In this document: one piece after another, positions 44,976 to 54,291 of the stretch
How the letters are laid out: the number at the start of each line of letters is the position of its first letter
Numbering within the stretch: the stretch's first letter is position 1
DNA from: Ruegeria lacuscaerulensis
Lineage (GTDB): Bacteria; Pseudomonadota; Alphaproteobacteria; Rhodobacterales; Rhodobacteraceae
Assembly: GCF_013033355.1 (NCBI RefSeq)
Contig: NZ_WQDY01000012.1
Span: forward strand, 62,001 to 126,000
Reading direction: 5' to 3'
DNA: 64,000 nucleotides
The notes under the pieces: model-generated
What the model was told of the DNA's origin: nothing
What the model saw: the letters and a program-made list of their open reading frames with translations, nothing else
The model's database searches: none
Position numbers and translations under genes: made by a program

Positions 44976-45960
44976 TCAACACAAAACTAACTGCGACGAT
45001 ATTGACCTTCAAATTGCTGAGTTGCGTAGCGCTTTTGTGTCTCACCAAGCGTTTCAAAATCTCGAAATGATCTTCGACCGTCATCTCCGTCGACGGAGGG
45101 CGGCCATCCGATTGGGAAACCGCAGTGAAGCTCGGGGCATTGCGCTTATTGGGGCCTCTGGTAGTGGGAAATCCACGGCTGCGGAGCGTTTGTTCGACAA
45201 CCACCCAAGCCTGATCCTGCCGACTGAAGGGCAAGATGTGGCAGAAGTGATCCGGCTTCAGGTGCCATCGCCAGCCACTCTAAAGAATGTTGGCGCAACG
45301 ATTCTGTCTGGTCTGGGTTATCCGCTCGCTCGGGACAAATCTGCTGCAATCATCTGGACGCAAGTCCGCCAGTTTCTCCAGTTACGTCGTACAATGTTTG
45401 TGCATCTGGACGAGGCACAGGATCTTTACATCAGCAAGGGGATCAAAGCCCGCAATGACGTAGTGAACACCCTGAAGTCGCTGATGAACGATAAGGATTG
45501 GCCGGTTGGTCTTGTTCTGTCTGGCACGCCTGATCTGATCAAGATGATCAATTCGGATGTTCAGCTTAAAAGGCGCATAGATGTTGTGCATCTGGGTGCA
45601 GTGAGCTGGATTTCGCATGAAGCGGATGTCAAAGGTCTTTTTGCGGGGTTTGTTTCAAAGTCTGGTTTAGGGAATGACGTTGAACTGGGCGAGGATGCGT
45701 TTTTGAAACGTTTAGTTCACGCCGGTGGAAACGAGTTCGGTCTGATCATCGATATGATCCTCTGTGGTATTGAAGAAGCGCTCTACGTGGAGTCCGATCA
45801 ACTCAAGCTGGCGCACTTTGCCGAGGCATTCCGGCGAAAGTCAGGCTGTATCCCGGCGTTCAATCCGTTTCTTGCCGAAGACTACCGCACTATCGACGTC
45901 AAAGCCGTGATGGGGTGGTTGGAATTGAATGATCCCTCGAGTAGCGGAGCGAGAATATGA
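44968..45960 (+). CDS. tnsC: TnsC/TniB-like AAA+ transposition regulator
   Basis: Start ATG 44968 has GGAGG 9 bases upstream and overlaps the tnsB stop by 8 bases; 330 aa. Walker A is GASGSGKST (residues 62-70), and Walker B is FVHLDEAQDLY. It is the ATP-dependent matchmaker that links TnsAB with the target-selecting protein. The C-terminal part (FAEAFRRKSGC, then FNPFLAEDYR) matches TniB-type proteins. The stop overlaps tniQ (ATGA at 45957). Confidence 0.9.
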   Translation: MTDQHKTNCDDIDLQIAELRSAFVSHQAFQNLEMIFDRHLRRRRAAIRLGNRSEARGIALIGASGSGKSTAAERLFDNHPSLILPTEGQDVAEVIRLQVPSPATLKNVGATILSGLGYPLARDKSAAIIWTQVRQFLQLRRTMFVHLDEAQDLYISKGIKARNDVVNTLKSLMNDKDWPVGLVLSGTPDLIKMINSDVQLKRRIDVVHLGAVSWISHEADVKGLFAGFVSKSGLGNDVELGEDAFLKRLVHAGGNEFGLIIDMILCGIEEALYVESDQLKLAHFAEAFRRKSGCIPAFNPFLAEDYRTIDVKAVMGWLELNDPSSSGARI

Positions 45961-47768
45961 AAGCACAGCTTGCTCTGACTCTGCCTCATCATCACATGGA
46001 GACGCCCGCTTCCTATGTCGCCCGGCTGTCACGTCGCAATCTTAGTGTTACGAGGGAGTTCTGTTCAGATCTGGGTCTGAGATGGCCCCATATCTGCTCG
46101 GCCCATCCGGATCAGCTTGAGCGGCTGTCACAACTGGCTGGAGTGTCATTTGAAGCGTTGGAGTTGGCGGCGGCCAGATTGGTTGGCCCCTGTCGGTACC
46201 GCGTCGGGCATTCCTTTGCCACCTCCGGTTCGTTCCGCCGGGCTACCACCCGTATTTGTCCGAGATGTATTGTGGAGGCCAAGGAGGCTTCTGGTCCTGA
46301 GAACGCGTTCCAACCTCTTGAATGGTTGGTGCTGCCGATCAAGACCTGTGCCAAACATGGCGTACCGTTGCTCCAGCTTCCCAATGCGTCGCATGCGCAT
46401 CTCACCTACGACGTGGTTGAGCAAGTGACGCGTCACCAGGATCTGATCTTTGAGGCCGCTCAAGACGCAACAAATCTTGGGCGATCTTCGTTTGAAACCT
46501 ACCTGAGCCGCCGAATTGAGTTTGGGGTCGCTGATGACTGGTTAGACTCGCTGGAACTGACGCATCTTCATCAGGCCGCTCTGACATTAGGTATGGCGAT
46601 TGCTATGGACCGGGGCGTCTACCGTTCGGACTTGGACTTCGAACAAGAGCGTGCTTGCATGTCGGCTGGTTTCGAGGTTTTGAAGAGTGGGCCGGAAGCC
46701 CTGAAATCTGAGTTGGAGCGTGCCAGGCGCCAGTCTCCCTCCAAGCGGTCATATTTCACAACAGATATGGGCGAGTTCTATACCTGGCTGAAAGACACTG
46801 AAGAAGACCCGGCGACAGCAGTCCTCAGGGCTTGTGTGCAGGGTTTTGTTCGGGAGAATTATCCGCTGCAGACCGGCGCAAGAGTCCTCGGCACGAAGAT
46901 CACAGCACCCAAACTTATCACGCTTGAACGCGCGCGGGAGCTACATGGGGTCGGCGAGGTTCGGGTGCGAGGCATTCTCGCCCATCTTCGAAGTCAAAAC
47001 GCGAGCGACCTTTCAAATATGAAAGATGTCAGCCATGAAGATCTGGTCGCCGTGCTCGACTTTTGGTCTGGATTGCAGAATATCAAAGCCACCGCGACTC
47101 AGTTGAATATCCATCCGGTCCAGGTGAAGGCGCTGATCCGGCATAACGTTCTGGAATCCTATCGTTTTGGAACGTCTCTGCGCTATGTGCCATCGTCCTC
47201 GGTACAGACCCTGCTGACTAGGCTTGAAGGTCTACGCATTGCCGCTCGGGCACGTCATAGGTTGCGTCTCTCGGAGTACAGCCGACAGAGCAAGGTGGCC
47301 CTGGCTCGCGTTGTCGCTGATTGGGTAGCAGGCCGACTGACCGGCGTATGGAGAGATCCGGACGTGGAAGGGTTAGCTGGAATTCTTATCGACTGCGCTG
47401 AGATCTTGGAGAAATCGGAGCGCGTGTTTTCCGGCGATCTGTCTCTGATGGATGCGGCGGCGCGCTTGAGAATTAGTGTCGGGTCGATCCGGCGGTTGCG
47501 GGATGGTGGATACCTAAAGCAGAAAAAAATGCGAAACCCGGACACGCAGCACTACCGTTGCTACATCACTGAAGAGAGTATTCAGGCTTTTGAAGAACAT
47601 TATGTGACGTTGGGCCAAATGGCGCGGCAGTTTGAGATAGCAGCGGTCCATTTGGGTCCGGCATTGGATCGTAGAGAAGTTGAAACAATCCCCTGCGAGG
47701 CTGGGTTTGTTCGTGCCTACCCGAACGAGACAAGAGATGTGGTTCGGGAACTGACGATTGGGGGGTAA
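45957..47768 (+). CDS. tniQ: TniQ/TnsD-family target-selection protein
   Basis: In this 603-aa protein the N-terminus reads METPASYVARLSRRN, the TniQ start signature. A zinc-binding motif follows (ICPRCIVEAKEA... then TCAKHGVPLLQLP). The remaining 400 residues carry several HTH-like segments (SLMDAAARLRISVGSIRRLRDGG), as expected for a protein that reads a target sequence directly. It is the last gene of the Ner-TnsA-TnsB-TnsC-TniQ operon. I see no Cas genes or CRISPR repeats nearby, so targeting is presumably protein-directed. Confidence 0.88.
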   Translation: MKAQLALTLPHHHMETPASYVARLSRRNLSVTREFCSDLGLRWPHICSAHPDQLERLSQLAGVSFEALELAAARLVGPCRYRVGHSFATSGSFRRATTRICPRCIVEAKEASGPENAFQPLEWLVLPIKTCAKHGVPLLQLPNASHAHLTYDVVEQVTRHQDLIFEAAQDATNLGRSSFETYLSRRIEFGVADDWLDSLELTHLHQAALTLGMAIAMDRGVYRSDLDFEQERACMSAGFEVLKSGPEALKSELERARRQSPSKRSYFTTDMGEFYTWLKDTEEDPATAVLRACVQGFVRENYPLQTGARVLGTKITAPKLITLERARELHGVGEVRVRGILAHLRSQNASDLSNMKDVSHEDLVAVLDFWSGLQNIKATATQLNIHPVQVKALIRHNVLESYRFGTSLRYVPSSSVQTLLTRLEGLRIAARARHRLRLSEYSRQSKVALARVVADWVAGRLTGVWRDPDVEGLAGILIDCAEILEKSERVFSGDLSLMDAAARLRISVGSIRRLRDGGYLKQKKMRNPDTQHYRCYITEESIQAFEEHYVTLGQMARQFEIAAVHLGPALDRREVETIPCEAGFVRAYPNETRDVVRELTIGG

Positions 47769-47777
47769 ATCGTCAGT
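47750..47777 (+). terminator. 10-bp hairpin overlapping the tniQ stop codon
   Basis: ACTGACGATT and AATCGTCAGT form a perfect stem with an 8-base loop containing the end of the tniQ reading frame. It is followed by CTAAACTGACTGTTTG, which repeats the ACTGA half. It may be the operon terminator (no T-run) or a protein-binding site. Confidence 0.4.
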
Positions 47778-47914
47778 CTAAACTGACTGTTTGAGTCAAC
47801 AAAAGCTGGTGGCGGAGCTAAGTTGATACTCCGCCGCTCATGCTCATCAGTTTTAGTGGCGGTCTCTCGATTGGGCCAACTACGTTGAATTGCTGAACTG
47901 CGAGGTGAAGAAAC

Positions 47915-48265
47915 ATGACTAGCAGTCGAAGAAATCTTACTGAACAGCTTCAACCAATATGGGAGGCTGTAGGCAAGCTGGGCGCGAACAGTCCCGAGCT
48001 AAATCTAAAGGCCTATCTCGATGAGATGTGGAGCGAAGACGAAACAACTACTGCCTCTTTGGGGGCTGGAAAGGGTCTCGATCGACAAGACGAAAAAATT
48101 GCGGAAGATCTTGAGGTCCAATTCAAGATGATTGCAGTCGCCTATGCCACTGGAGAATTGGATGAGATCGACCGCGTAGTTAACTACCTAGCGTTCATAC
48201 GTCGCATGAAAAAGCAAGGCGTCTATGAGATTGGACACTGGAGTGATGAGGACAAAGATGGGTGA
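47915..48265 (+). CDS. Hypothetical 116-aa protein downstream of tniQ
   Basis: This acidic, helical protein (LKAYLDEMWSEDE, YATGELDEIDRVVNYL) has no recognised motif. It lies 146 bases after tniQ, with AGGTGAAG as a ribosome site. It could be the last gene of the transposition module or cargo at its edge. Confidence 0.55.
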   Translation: MTSSRRNLTEQLQPIWEAVGKLGANSPELNLKAYLDEMWSEDETTTASLGAGKGLDRQDEKIAEDLEVQFKMIAVAYATGELDEIDRVVNYLAFIRRMKKQGVYEIGHWSDEDKDG

Positions 48266-48310
48266 CGACATAACCAGTCAGTGGTTCACTTAACACCCGT
48301 TTAGCAATGT

Positions 48311-48336
48311 CCAAGGGCTTCTATCTAAGGCCTTGG
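48311..48336 (+). terminator. Terminator-like hairpin after the 116-aa gene
   Basis: CCAAGGGCTT and AAGGCCTTGG pair with one mismatch around a 6-base loop, 45 bases after the stop at 48265. The remainder of 48266-48434 shows nothing else. Confidence 0.4.
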
Positions 48337-48434
48337 GAAAAGTCGCTGAAGCGCGTTGCGAAAAATGCCAGTAGTTAGTCCATTTTGCCCGATGCCGCGG
48401 CGGGCATCGAATTCCGCATTGGACATTCTTTGAA

Positions 48435-49007
48435 CTAATTCGCTTCGACTACCTTCAGCACAGAGACGCGGAGTGCATCGAGCAGTTGTACCAAGTGCTT
48501 TCTGTTTTTCGCCGTGTATTTTGCCGCCGTCGCAGTGCGTTGAATAAAATCTGCATACTGGTCCACAGACAGATCCGCAGCCCTAAGGTCATCCGAGAAT
48601 GGCTCTAGAACTCGGGCAATAATCTCAGTGTTCCGTTGAGCACCTGCTTCAAGCTCCTTCTGTGAAGAAGCGGTTACGCCAGCAATGATGTCTTCGGCAT
48701 TCGGCGAGGATTGAAGTACATCGTAGTGCTCAATCACGGTGTGCTGGAAGATTACATCCAATTGCGCACTGAGTCCCGTCGTCTTCATCAGCCCGGCCTC
48801 AATGTCCACCACAACCTTGTCCGCCATGGATCGGATCGTGGCCTGTAACACTTCATCTTTATTGGCGAATGCTTTGTAGAGCGTCTGTCGCGATAACCCT
48901 GCTTCTTCCGCAATGTCGTTCATGCTTGTCCGTTTAACCCCGAACCGAAGAAAGAGACGGACTGCTGCTTCTAGGATGTGGGCGTCGCGATTTTTCATAA
49001 AGGGCAT
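48435..49007 (-). CDS. TetR-family repressor
   Basis: This 190-aa protein has an N-terminal TetR HTH (LEAAVRLFLRFGVKRTSMNDIAEEAGLS, then RQTLYKAFANKDEVL), with a variable ligand domain behind it. It diverges from the first short-chain dehydrogenase gene across a 69-base spacer full of inverted repeats, so it should repress that operon and itself. The ligand is unknown, perhaps a hydrophobic substrate of the dehydrogenases. Confidence 0.9.
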   Translation of the reverse strand: MPFMKNRDAHILEAAVRLFLRFGVKRTSMNDIAEEAGLSRQTLYKAFANKDEVLQATIRSMADKVVVDIEAGLMKTTGLSAQLDVIFQHTVIEHYDVLQSSPNAEDIIAGVTASSQKELEAGAQRNTEIIARVLEPFSDDLRAADLSVDQYADFIQRTATAAKYTAKNRKHLVQLLDALRVSVLKVVEAN

Positions 49008-49076
49008 ATTGACATTACGTGGGTGACTGTCAATATTTACAATCAGTCATCAAATGTAAACTTTGTGGAGCCTTTC
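49008..49076. promoter_or_regulatory. Divergent promoter with interleaved inverted repeats (TetR operator)
   Basis: Three dyads overlap here: TTGACA..TGTCAA, TGACTG..CAGTCA and TTTACA..TGTAAA. They cover most of the spacer between the TetR gene and the SDR gene. Such nested palindromes are typical TetR operators covering two back-to-back promoters. GGAG precedes the ATG at 49077. Confidence 0.6.
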
Positions 49077-49958
49077 ATGACCGCCACTTCCCAAAAAATT
49101 GCCATCGTCACTGGTGCCAACAACGGCATTGGGTTTGAAACCACAATCGGCATCGCCGAAGCTGGGTTCCACGTAGTGATGGCCTGCCGCAATCTCGAAA
49201 AGGCAAAAACCGCTCGGGACGACGTGCTGGCACGCGTGCCGTCAGCCTCGCTTGATGTGATGCCGCTAGACCTGGGCGATTTTGCCTCCGTCAGAAGCTT
49301 TGCCGAGGCGTTCCGCGCGCGCTATTCGAAGCTCGACGTGCTGATCAACAATGCAGGCATACTGCTTTACACCGCTGAGACGAATGGCGATGGGATCGAA
49401 CTGCAATTCGCGACCAATCACCTCGGTCATTTTCTTTTGACGGCGTTGCTGATTGACCTCGTGCCAGACGATCCGGCATCCCGGATCGTGGCGCTTTCAA
49501 GCCTCGGGCACAAGGGTGCCACCATCCAGTTTGATGATCTGACCTGTGGCCAGGATGGCGGCATTGCTTATGGTCAGTCGAAACTCGCGAACCTTTTGTT
49601 TGGGGACGAGCTAAACCGTCGCCTACGGGCTTCTGGGCGTAGGCTAAAAGCACTGTCCGTCCATCCCGGCGGTTCTGAGTCCGGTCTGTTCCATAACGTT
49701 GCCCCGGATCAGCTCGCGCAGATGAAAGCGCAAGTTGAACAATTCCTTCATTCTCCAGAAGAAGCCGCGAAACCCACCCTGTACGCCGCCCTGTCCACGG
49801 ATGTCCAAGGAGGCGATTACTACGGCCCCACCGGCCCGCAGGAAATGAGCGGGGAAGTCGGCGTGGCCACCCGCGATCCGATAACCGCGAATATCGAGAT
49901 TGCTACCCGGTTATGGACCCTGTCCGAAGTGCTTACCGGCCAATCCTTCAAAATCTGA
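49077..49958 (+). CDS. Short-chain dehydrogenase/reductase (RDH/WWOX-like)
   Basis: The Rossmann motif TGANNGIG lies near residue 12, followed by NNAG and the SDR catalytic YGQSK. The longer C-terminus is like that of retinol-dehydrogenase-type SDRs. Start ATG 49077 (GGAG upstream) gives 293 aa; a longer frame to 48978 would run through the operator. NAD(P)-dependent oxidation or reduction of an alcohol or ketone is expected. First gene of a five-gene operon under the TetR regulator. Confidence 0.88.
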   Translation: MTATSQKIAIVTGANNGIGFETTIGIAEAGFHVVMACRNLEKAKTARDDVLARVPSASLDVMPLDLGDFASVRSFAEAFRARYSKLDVLINNAGILLYTAETNGDGIELQFATNHLGHFLLTALLIDLVPDDPASRIVALSSLGHKGATIQFDDLTCGQDGGIAYGQSKLANLLFGDELNRRLRASGRRLKALSVHPGGSESGLFHNVAPDQLAQMKAQVEQFLHSPEEAAKPTLYAALSTDVQGGDYYGPTGPQEMSGEVGVATRDPITANIEIATRLWTLSEVLTGQSFKI

Positions 49959-50010
49959 TCCCGCCATTCATTCCAGAAGCGACAGTGCTGACCTCCTAAA
50001 AGGAAAGATC

Positions 50011-50823
50011 ATGCAAGATTTTGAAAGCAAGACCGTTGTCATCACCGGCTCCGCGACGGGGATCGGTAAAGAACTCGCCCTCCAGATGGGGCTGGAAGGC
50101 GCAAAGGTTGTCATCTGCGGTCGCCGTTTGGACCGCGTTCAGGAGGCAGTGTCAGAACTGAAAGCCGAAGGGATCAAGGCGGCGGGAACTGCCTGCGATG
50201 TCGCGGATCGCGAACAAGTAGAAGCGCTGGCAGACTTTGCCGAGGCTGAGTTTGGTCCGGTTGATGTGCTCATCAACAATGCTGGTATCGGCCAGGACCC
50301 CAAGCCGCTGATCGACATGGATCTGGATGTGTTCCGGCGTGTCTATGAGATCAACATATTCGGAACGCTCAACGGAATTCAGGTCTTTGGGCGCAAAATG
50401 CTCGACCGCGGAACACCATGCGCGATCTACAACATTGGCTCCGAAAACAGTGTCTTCACCGCCGTACCATCGTCACATGCCTATGTCTCGTCCAAGCATG
50501 CCCTTTTAGCCATCACCGAACTTCTGGCCGAAGAGACGCCGGACTTTATGGACGTGGCCTTGATCATGCCTGGCTTGGTAGTTTCCGAGATGAGCCAGGG
50601 CCTGGGCATGCCGACGGATCAGTTTGTGAAGCGGGTGCTTAATCAGCTGAAAGCCGGTGAATTTTTCGCGGTCAGTCATGCCTACAACAAGGTTCGGATT
50701 GATGACCGCTATGGAAAACTCGCGCGCGCTTATGACACCTACGCCCCGCGATACGACGGCGACATCGAATACGACATCCGCAATTTTCTAGAGATGTCGG
50801 CGGCGGGGCTTAGGCCCTGCTAG
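50011..50823 (+). CDS. Short-chain dehydrogenase/reductase
   Basis: Start ATG 50011 with AAGGAAAG; 270 aa. The cofactor motif is TGSATGIG, then NNAG, and the active-site YVSSKHAL. It is 52 bases after the first SDR and in the same operon. The two enzymes may act in sequence on the same substrate class; specificity cannot be read from the sequence. Confidence 0.88.
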   Translation: MQDFESKTVVITGSATGIGKELALQMGLEGAKVVICGRRLDRVQEAVSELKAEGIKAAGTACDVADREQVEALADFAEAEFGPVDVLINNAGIGQDPKPLIDMDLDVFRRVYEINIFGTLNGIQVFGRKMLDRGTPCAIYNIGSENSVFTAVPSSHAYVSSKHALLAITELLAEETPDFMDVALIMPGLVVSEMSQGLGMPTDQFVKRVLNQLKAGEFFAVSHAYNKVRIDDRYGKLARAYDTYAPRYDGDIEYDIRNFLEMSAAGLRPC

Positions 50824-50880
50824 GTAGCCTTCCAAACCACATCGATCATTTGGGAGCCGTATCTCCAAAGGCGGTAGATC

Positions 50881-51357
50881 ATGCAAAAGTTACTTTCACA
50901 TATCTTCAGTTTATTCTTGATCCTCGCCGCACTGATCATGCTCAGCTGGGGACTTCTAGGCTTTCTGGAATACTTCTGGGGACTTGCCCCGCTGATGCCG
51001 CTACAAAACGAGACATTTCCAATTGGCATGCAGACCCTCCATTGGATTTTGATCACTGTGTCGGGGGCCACGTTCCTTGCCGGTTACGCCGTGCGCTGGC
51101 GCTACACGCCCATCGCAATGCTTGTGATGTTCACTGCACTTGCCACGATGTGCGCGGTCCAAACCTTCGACATGCTGCAAAACCCAGATCGCTACCGCAA
51201 CTTCCTGGTTGAGTGCATCAACTACACCCTTATTTCCGTCTACCTCTTCCGGGCGCAGCGCATGCGCGAGCGGTTCGGGCGGATCACCGTTGAGATGGCG
51301 CACCGCGCCTCTAAAGGCTTGAACCGATCAAAAAGGGAAGATCATGGAAACTGGTAG
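50881..51357 (+). CDS. Small inner-membrane protein (about four TM helices)
   Basis: In this 158-aa protein, hydrophobic segments at about residues 7-32, 52-70, 76-94 and 107-125 predict four transmembrane helices, followed by a basic cytoplasmic tail. No family is recognised. The end overlaps the next gene by 14 bases. It could be a transporter-like or anchoring component for the operon's hydrophobic substrate. Confidence 0.75.
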   Translation: MQKLLSHIFSLFLILAALIMLSWGLLGFLEYFWGLAPLMPLQNETFPIGMQTLHWILITVSGATFLAGYAVRWRYTPIAMLVMFTALATMCAVQTFDMLQNPDRYRNFLVECINYTLISVYLFRAQRMRERFGRITVEMAHRASKGLNRSKREDHGNW

Positions 51358-51823
51358 AACTGAGAAGGTCAGCTTCTCTCATCATAAAATCCACACCGAC
51401 ATCATCATCAACACGGCGCCCGAAGCCGTTTGGGCGGTTCTGACCGATACTGCCAACTACAGCTCCTGGGCTGCGTTCCTTGTGGGAATCGAGGGCCAGA
51501 TCGCGGACGGTGAAAGCATCAATGTTGCCTTCCAGCTGGACCCCAACAAGGACAAGCTCACACGGATTGATCACACGATCACTGTGGTAGACGGCCACGA
51601 GTTCTACCGGGCTGAAAGAGGACCCGGCGGCATCCGCGATAACCACCATTTCAAGGTCGAGGCCGCCGCAGATGGAAAGACCCGGTTCGTACAATCGGAC
51701 GAGATCATCGGTGGCATGACTCTCCTGATGGGTGGACGGTTGGCGAAATTGTATCTGGAGGGCTACCAGGTTTTCAATCGCAGCCTGAAGGCGGAAGCGG
51801 AGCGACGCGGTAATGTCGGATGA
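51344..51823 (+). CDS. SRPBCC-family (START-like) protein
   Basis: This 159-aa protein has the polyketide-cyclase/START pattern: INTAPEAVWAVLTDTANYSSWAAF near the start, a middle of antiparallel strands, and a long C-terminal helix (LAKLYLEGYQVFNRSLKAEAERR). Such proteins bind a hydrophobic ligand in a helix-grip fold. It overlaps both neighbours in the operon. Confidence 0.85.
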   Translation: METGRTEKVSFSHHKIHTDIIINTAPEAVWAVLTDTANYSSWAAFLVGIEGQIADGESINVAFQLDPNKDKLTRIDHTITVVDGHEFYRAERGPGGIRDNHHFKVEAAADGKTRFVQSDEIIGGMTLLMGGRLAKLYLEGYQVFNRSLKAEAERRGNVG

Positions 51824-52484
51824 ACCCACCGCACGAGCTCTCGGGCGCGTTCTGCTTACTGGGGCAACCGGCATGGTCGGGTCATCTGTTCTGGCTGCAT
51901 TGCTGGAGGAGGAGAGCGTAACAGAGGTTGTTTCCCTTGGGCGGAGGTCTTCGGGTCGAACTCACGCCAAGCTGACCGACATCAGCTTTACGGATTTCGG
52001 GAACTCAGCCTCATATACCCAGTATCTGATCGGTATCGACACGGTGTTTCATTGTCTTGCGACCTACTCAGCCCGCGTCAGTAGGGAGACTTATTCAGAG
52101 GTCACCGTCAATTGGTTGATCAACCTTGTACGGGCTTGTGAGGAAACAGTGCCGGAAGCAACATTCTGCCTCTTCTCGGCCCAAGGTGCGCGAACAGACG
52201 GGGGTGGCATGTCATTTGCTTTGAAAGTCAAAGGTGAAGCCGAGACTGTTCTTTTCGCCTCCCATATCAAACGCAAGTTTGCCTTTCGCCCCGGCTATAT
52301 CGCCCCATCTGAACGAAGCAGGTGGAAACCATTAGACTATCTGTTCGCGCCGCTTCATACGCTAGTACCTTCTATAGGTGTGGCATCCGATGAACTAGCA
52401 CAGGCTATGATCAGAACGGTGATCAACAACGAAAGTTCGTCTGCCGTTTTGGAAAACACTGAAATGCGGGCATTACTGCTGTGA
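51813..52484 (+). CDS. NAD(P)-binding atypical SDR (epimerase/NmrA-like)
   Basis: This 223-aa protein has an N-terminal nucleotide-binding motif TGATGMVGSS, then VFHCLATYSARV and FSAQGA, in the style of the YbjT/HTATIP2-like oxidoreductases. The usual YxxxK is replaced by FALKVKGEAE, so it may be a binding or regulatory SDR. It overlaps the SRPBCC gene by 11 bases and is the last gene of the operon. Confidence 0.82.
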   Translation: MSDEPTARALGRVLLTGATGMVGSSVLAALLEEESVTEVVSLGRRSSGRTHAKLTDISFTDFGNSASYTQYLIGIDTVFHCLATYSARVSRETYSEVTVNWLINLVRACEETVPEATFCLFSAQGARTDGGGMSFALKVKGEAETVLFASHIKRKFAFRPGYIAPSERSRWKPLDYLFAPLHTLVPSIGVASDELAQAMIRTVINNESSSAVLENTEMRALLL

Positions 52485-52593
52485 GCGTAGATTGCCCCCG
52501 AGCTTCGACGTTTTCTGCTGACAATACGTCCTAAATTATCCATTTCAAAACCCGCCTGCGTCCTACGTTAGCGGAGGTTTGGAGGAAAGTAGA

Positions 52594-53019
52594 ATGGCGA
52601 CGCGCGGGTATTGTCTTTGTAAAAAAACAAGCTGGGCCTACCAAGGAGATCAAACATGGGCATGTTATTGCCACTGCGATGACTGCCGTCGGAATTGTGC
52701 CGCGCCGATGGTTGCGTGGCTCGGTGCGCCAATAGAAAACTTTGAGTGGACCGGTGATAAACCCCGCACTTATGAAAGTTCCAAAGGCGTTTTCAGGCAT
52801 TTTTGCGGTACGTGCGGATCACCCATTGGATTTGAAGCCGATCACTATCCGGGTGGTATGCACCTCTATGCTGCATCGCTCGAAAACCCGGAAGATTTCA
52901 AACCGACTTTTCACGTCAACAAGCAAAGCAAGTTACCTTGGCTGCAAATGACTGATGATCTCGACGCGTTTGAAGGTATCCTATTACAAACTCCTAACGA
53001 CCCAGACGGATATAAGTAG
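52594..53019 (+). CDS. GFA-family (glutathione-dependent formaldehyde-activating enzyme-like) protein
   Basis: Start ATG 52594 with GGAGGAAAG; 141 aa. The Mss4-like zinc fold is shown by CYCHCDDCRR and FCGTCGSPIGF, with the N-terminal GYCLCKKTSW completing the Cys set. Family members bind zinc, and some form S-hydroxymethylglutathione, but most are uncharacterised. It stands alone; 53020-53268 holds no gene. Confidence 0.9.
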   Translation: MATRGYCLCKKTSWAYQGDQTWACYCHCDDCRRNCAAPMVAWLGAPIENFEWTGDKPRTYESSKGVFRHFCGTCGSPIGFEADHYPGGMHLYAASLENPEDFKPTFHVNKQSKLPWLQMTDDLDAFEGILLQTPNDPDGYK

Positions 53020-53268
53020 ATTGGGAAGCCTCCTGATTTTTCATACGGCAGCTTTGCCTACGAGGCAGCCTTTCGTGCTTGTTCCATTGAACGGCCACCA
53101 CTCAGCCAGAGATCGCTTCACATAACACCGCTTCAGTGAGATGTGCGGTTTATTACGACGCTGTCAATCATCCGTTGGTTGCGAAAATCTGCCTTTCGAG
53201 GTCCGGATCGACAAAGACTGCAACGCGGACAAAGCAGACATTGGAAGATTGCTCTCGCGACCCACAAG

Positions 53269-54291
53269 TCAACTATTGTCGGAGTTCATCTTGCGATAGT
53301 CAGAGGGCGTCAGTCCCGTCACCTTCCTAAATGCGCGGCTGAAATTATTTGCGGTTTCATATCCTAGCATGGAGGAGATACTGGAGACTGTCTCGCGCGT
53401 ATCTGTGAGGAGTTCCTCGGCCCTTGCTACCCTGACATCGTTGACGATTTCGCGAAAACGAACCCCTTCGGTTGCTAACTTCCGTTGTAGTGTGCGAACG
53501 CCAAGATCGAGCGAACGCGCGGTGGCATCAATCGACATTTCCTCCCGATGAAGTTGTTGCCAAACCACTTCCTCGACTTGTCCTCTAAGTGTTTGAGGTG
53601 GGCCGCCCAATCGTTCGCGAGAAATATCTCCGACGGTTGTCGAGCCGCCGGTAAGTTTTTTGGGCGTGGTTTCGGCTCGCAAAGCCGATGCATCAAAATC
53701 AACCCCAAGCCGGGAGGCGTTCCAGATTACAGGACAAGCGTAGGTGTCTTCTGCCTCGACAAATCCAGGAACCTTCGGGAAGTCCAAGAGCACGGCAGAT
53801 GGCTTCCAGTCGCTTCCTAAATACGCGCGGAATATGCTCAAAAAAACCCCAACGGCCGAGAAGCCGATGTCCGGATACGCGAAATGCGAGCGAAGTCCAA
53901 AACGATAACAGTAGCGCGCGCTTGTGCCCGAAGTTTCAAGCCACGCGCGATCCGTAGACGAATGAAATGGCATGACGGCAGAAGCTCGTATTAGCGCTGC
54001 CCCCAGCGTTGGAGCAGAAAGAACGTAACTCCCCCAGGCGCCGTAGTCAGCGACAGTGAGATACGGTGACCACAACAATCCGATGTTTTGTTGTCCCGTG
54101 GATCGTGCGGCTTCGTGCACAAAGGTCGCCAAGGCATGCTCCGAGATGTAACCGCCTCTTTCCTCAATGAAGTGAACAGGAAGATCGGCAGAGTCAAAAG
54201 CACGCAACAAGCGTCTTTCCCCAGCGGCCTCAAGCACAAACTGGGGCATCGCGCCCAAGGCCTTAGCCGAAATCATCGGTGGTAGGTTCAA
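53269..54291 (-). CDS. AraC-family regulator
   Basis: The 340-aa protein carries a C-terminal AraC domain, with SIDATARSLDLGVRTLQRKLATEG and VSSISSMLGYETANNFSRAFRKVTG. The N-terminal half is the arabinose-binding-like domain (TVADYGAWGSYVLSAPTLG). It diverges from the first DUF1254 gene across 96 bases, so those secreted proteins are its likely targets. Confidence 0.9.
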   Translation of the reverse strand: MNLPPMISAKALGAMPQFVLEAAGERRLLRAFDSADLPVHFIEERGGYISEHALATFVHEAARSTGQQNIGLLWSPYLTVADYGAWGSYVLSAPTLGAALIRASAVMPFHSSTDRAWLETSGTSARYCYRFGLRSHFAYPDIGFSAVGVFLSIFRAYLGSDWKPSAVLLDFPKVPGFVEAEDTYACPVIWNASRLGVDFDASALRAETTPKKLTGGSTTVGDISRERLGGPPQTLRGQVEEVVWQQLHREEMSIDATARSLDLGVRTLQRKLATEGVRFREIVNDVRVARAEELLTDTRETVSSISSMLGYETANNFSRAFRKVTGLTPSDYRKMNSDNS

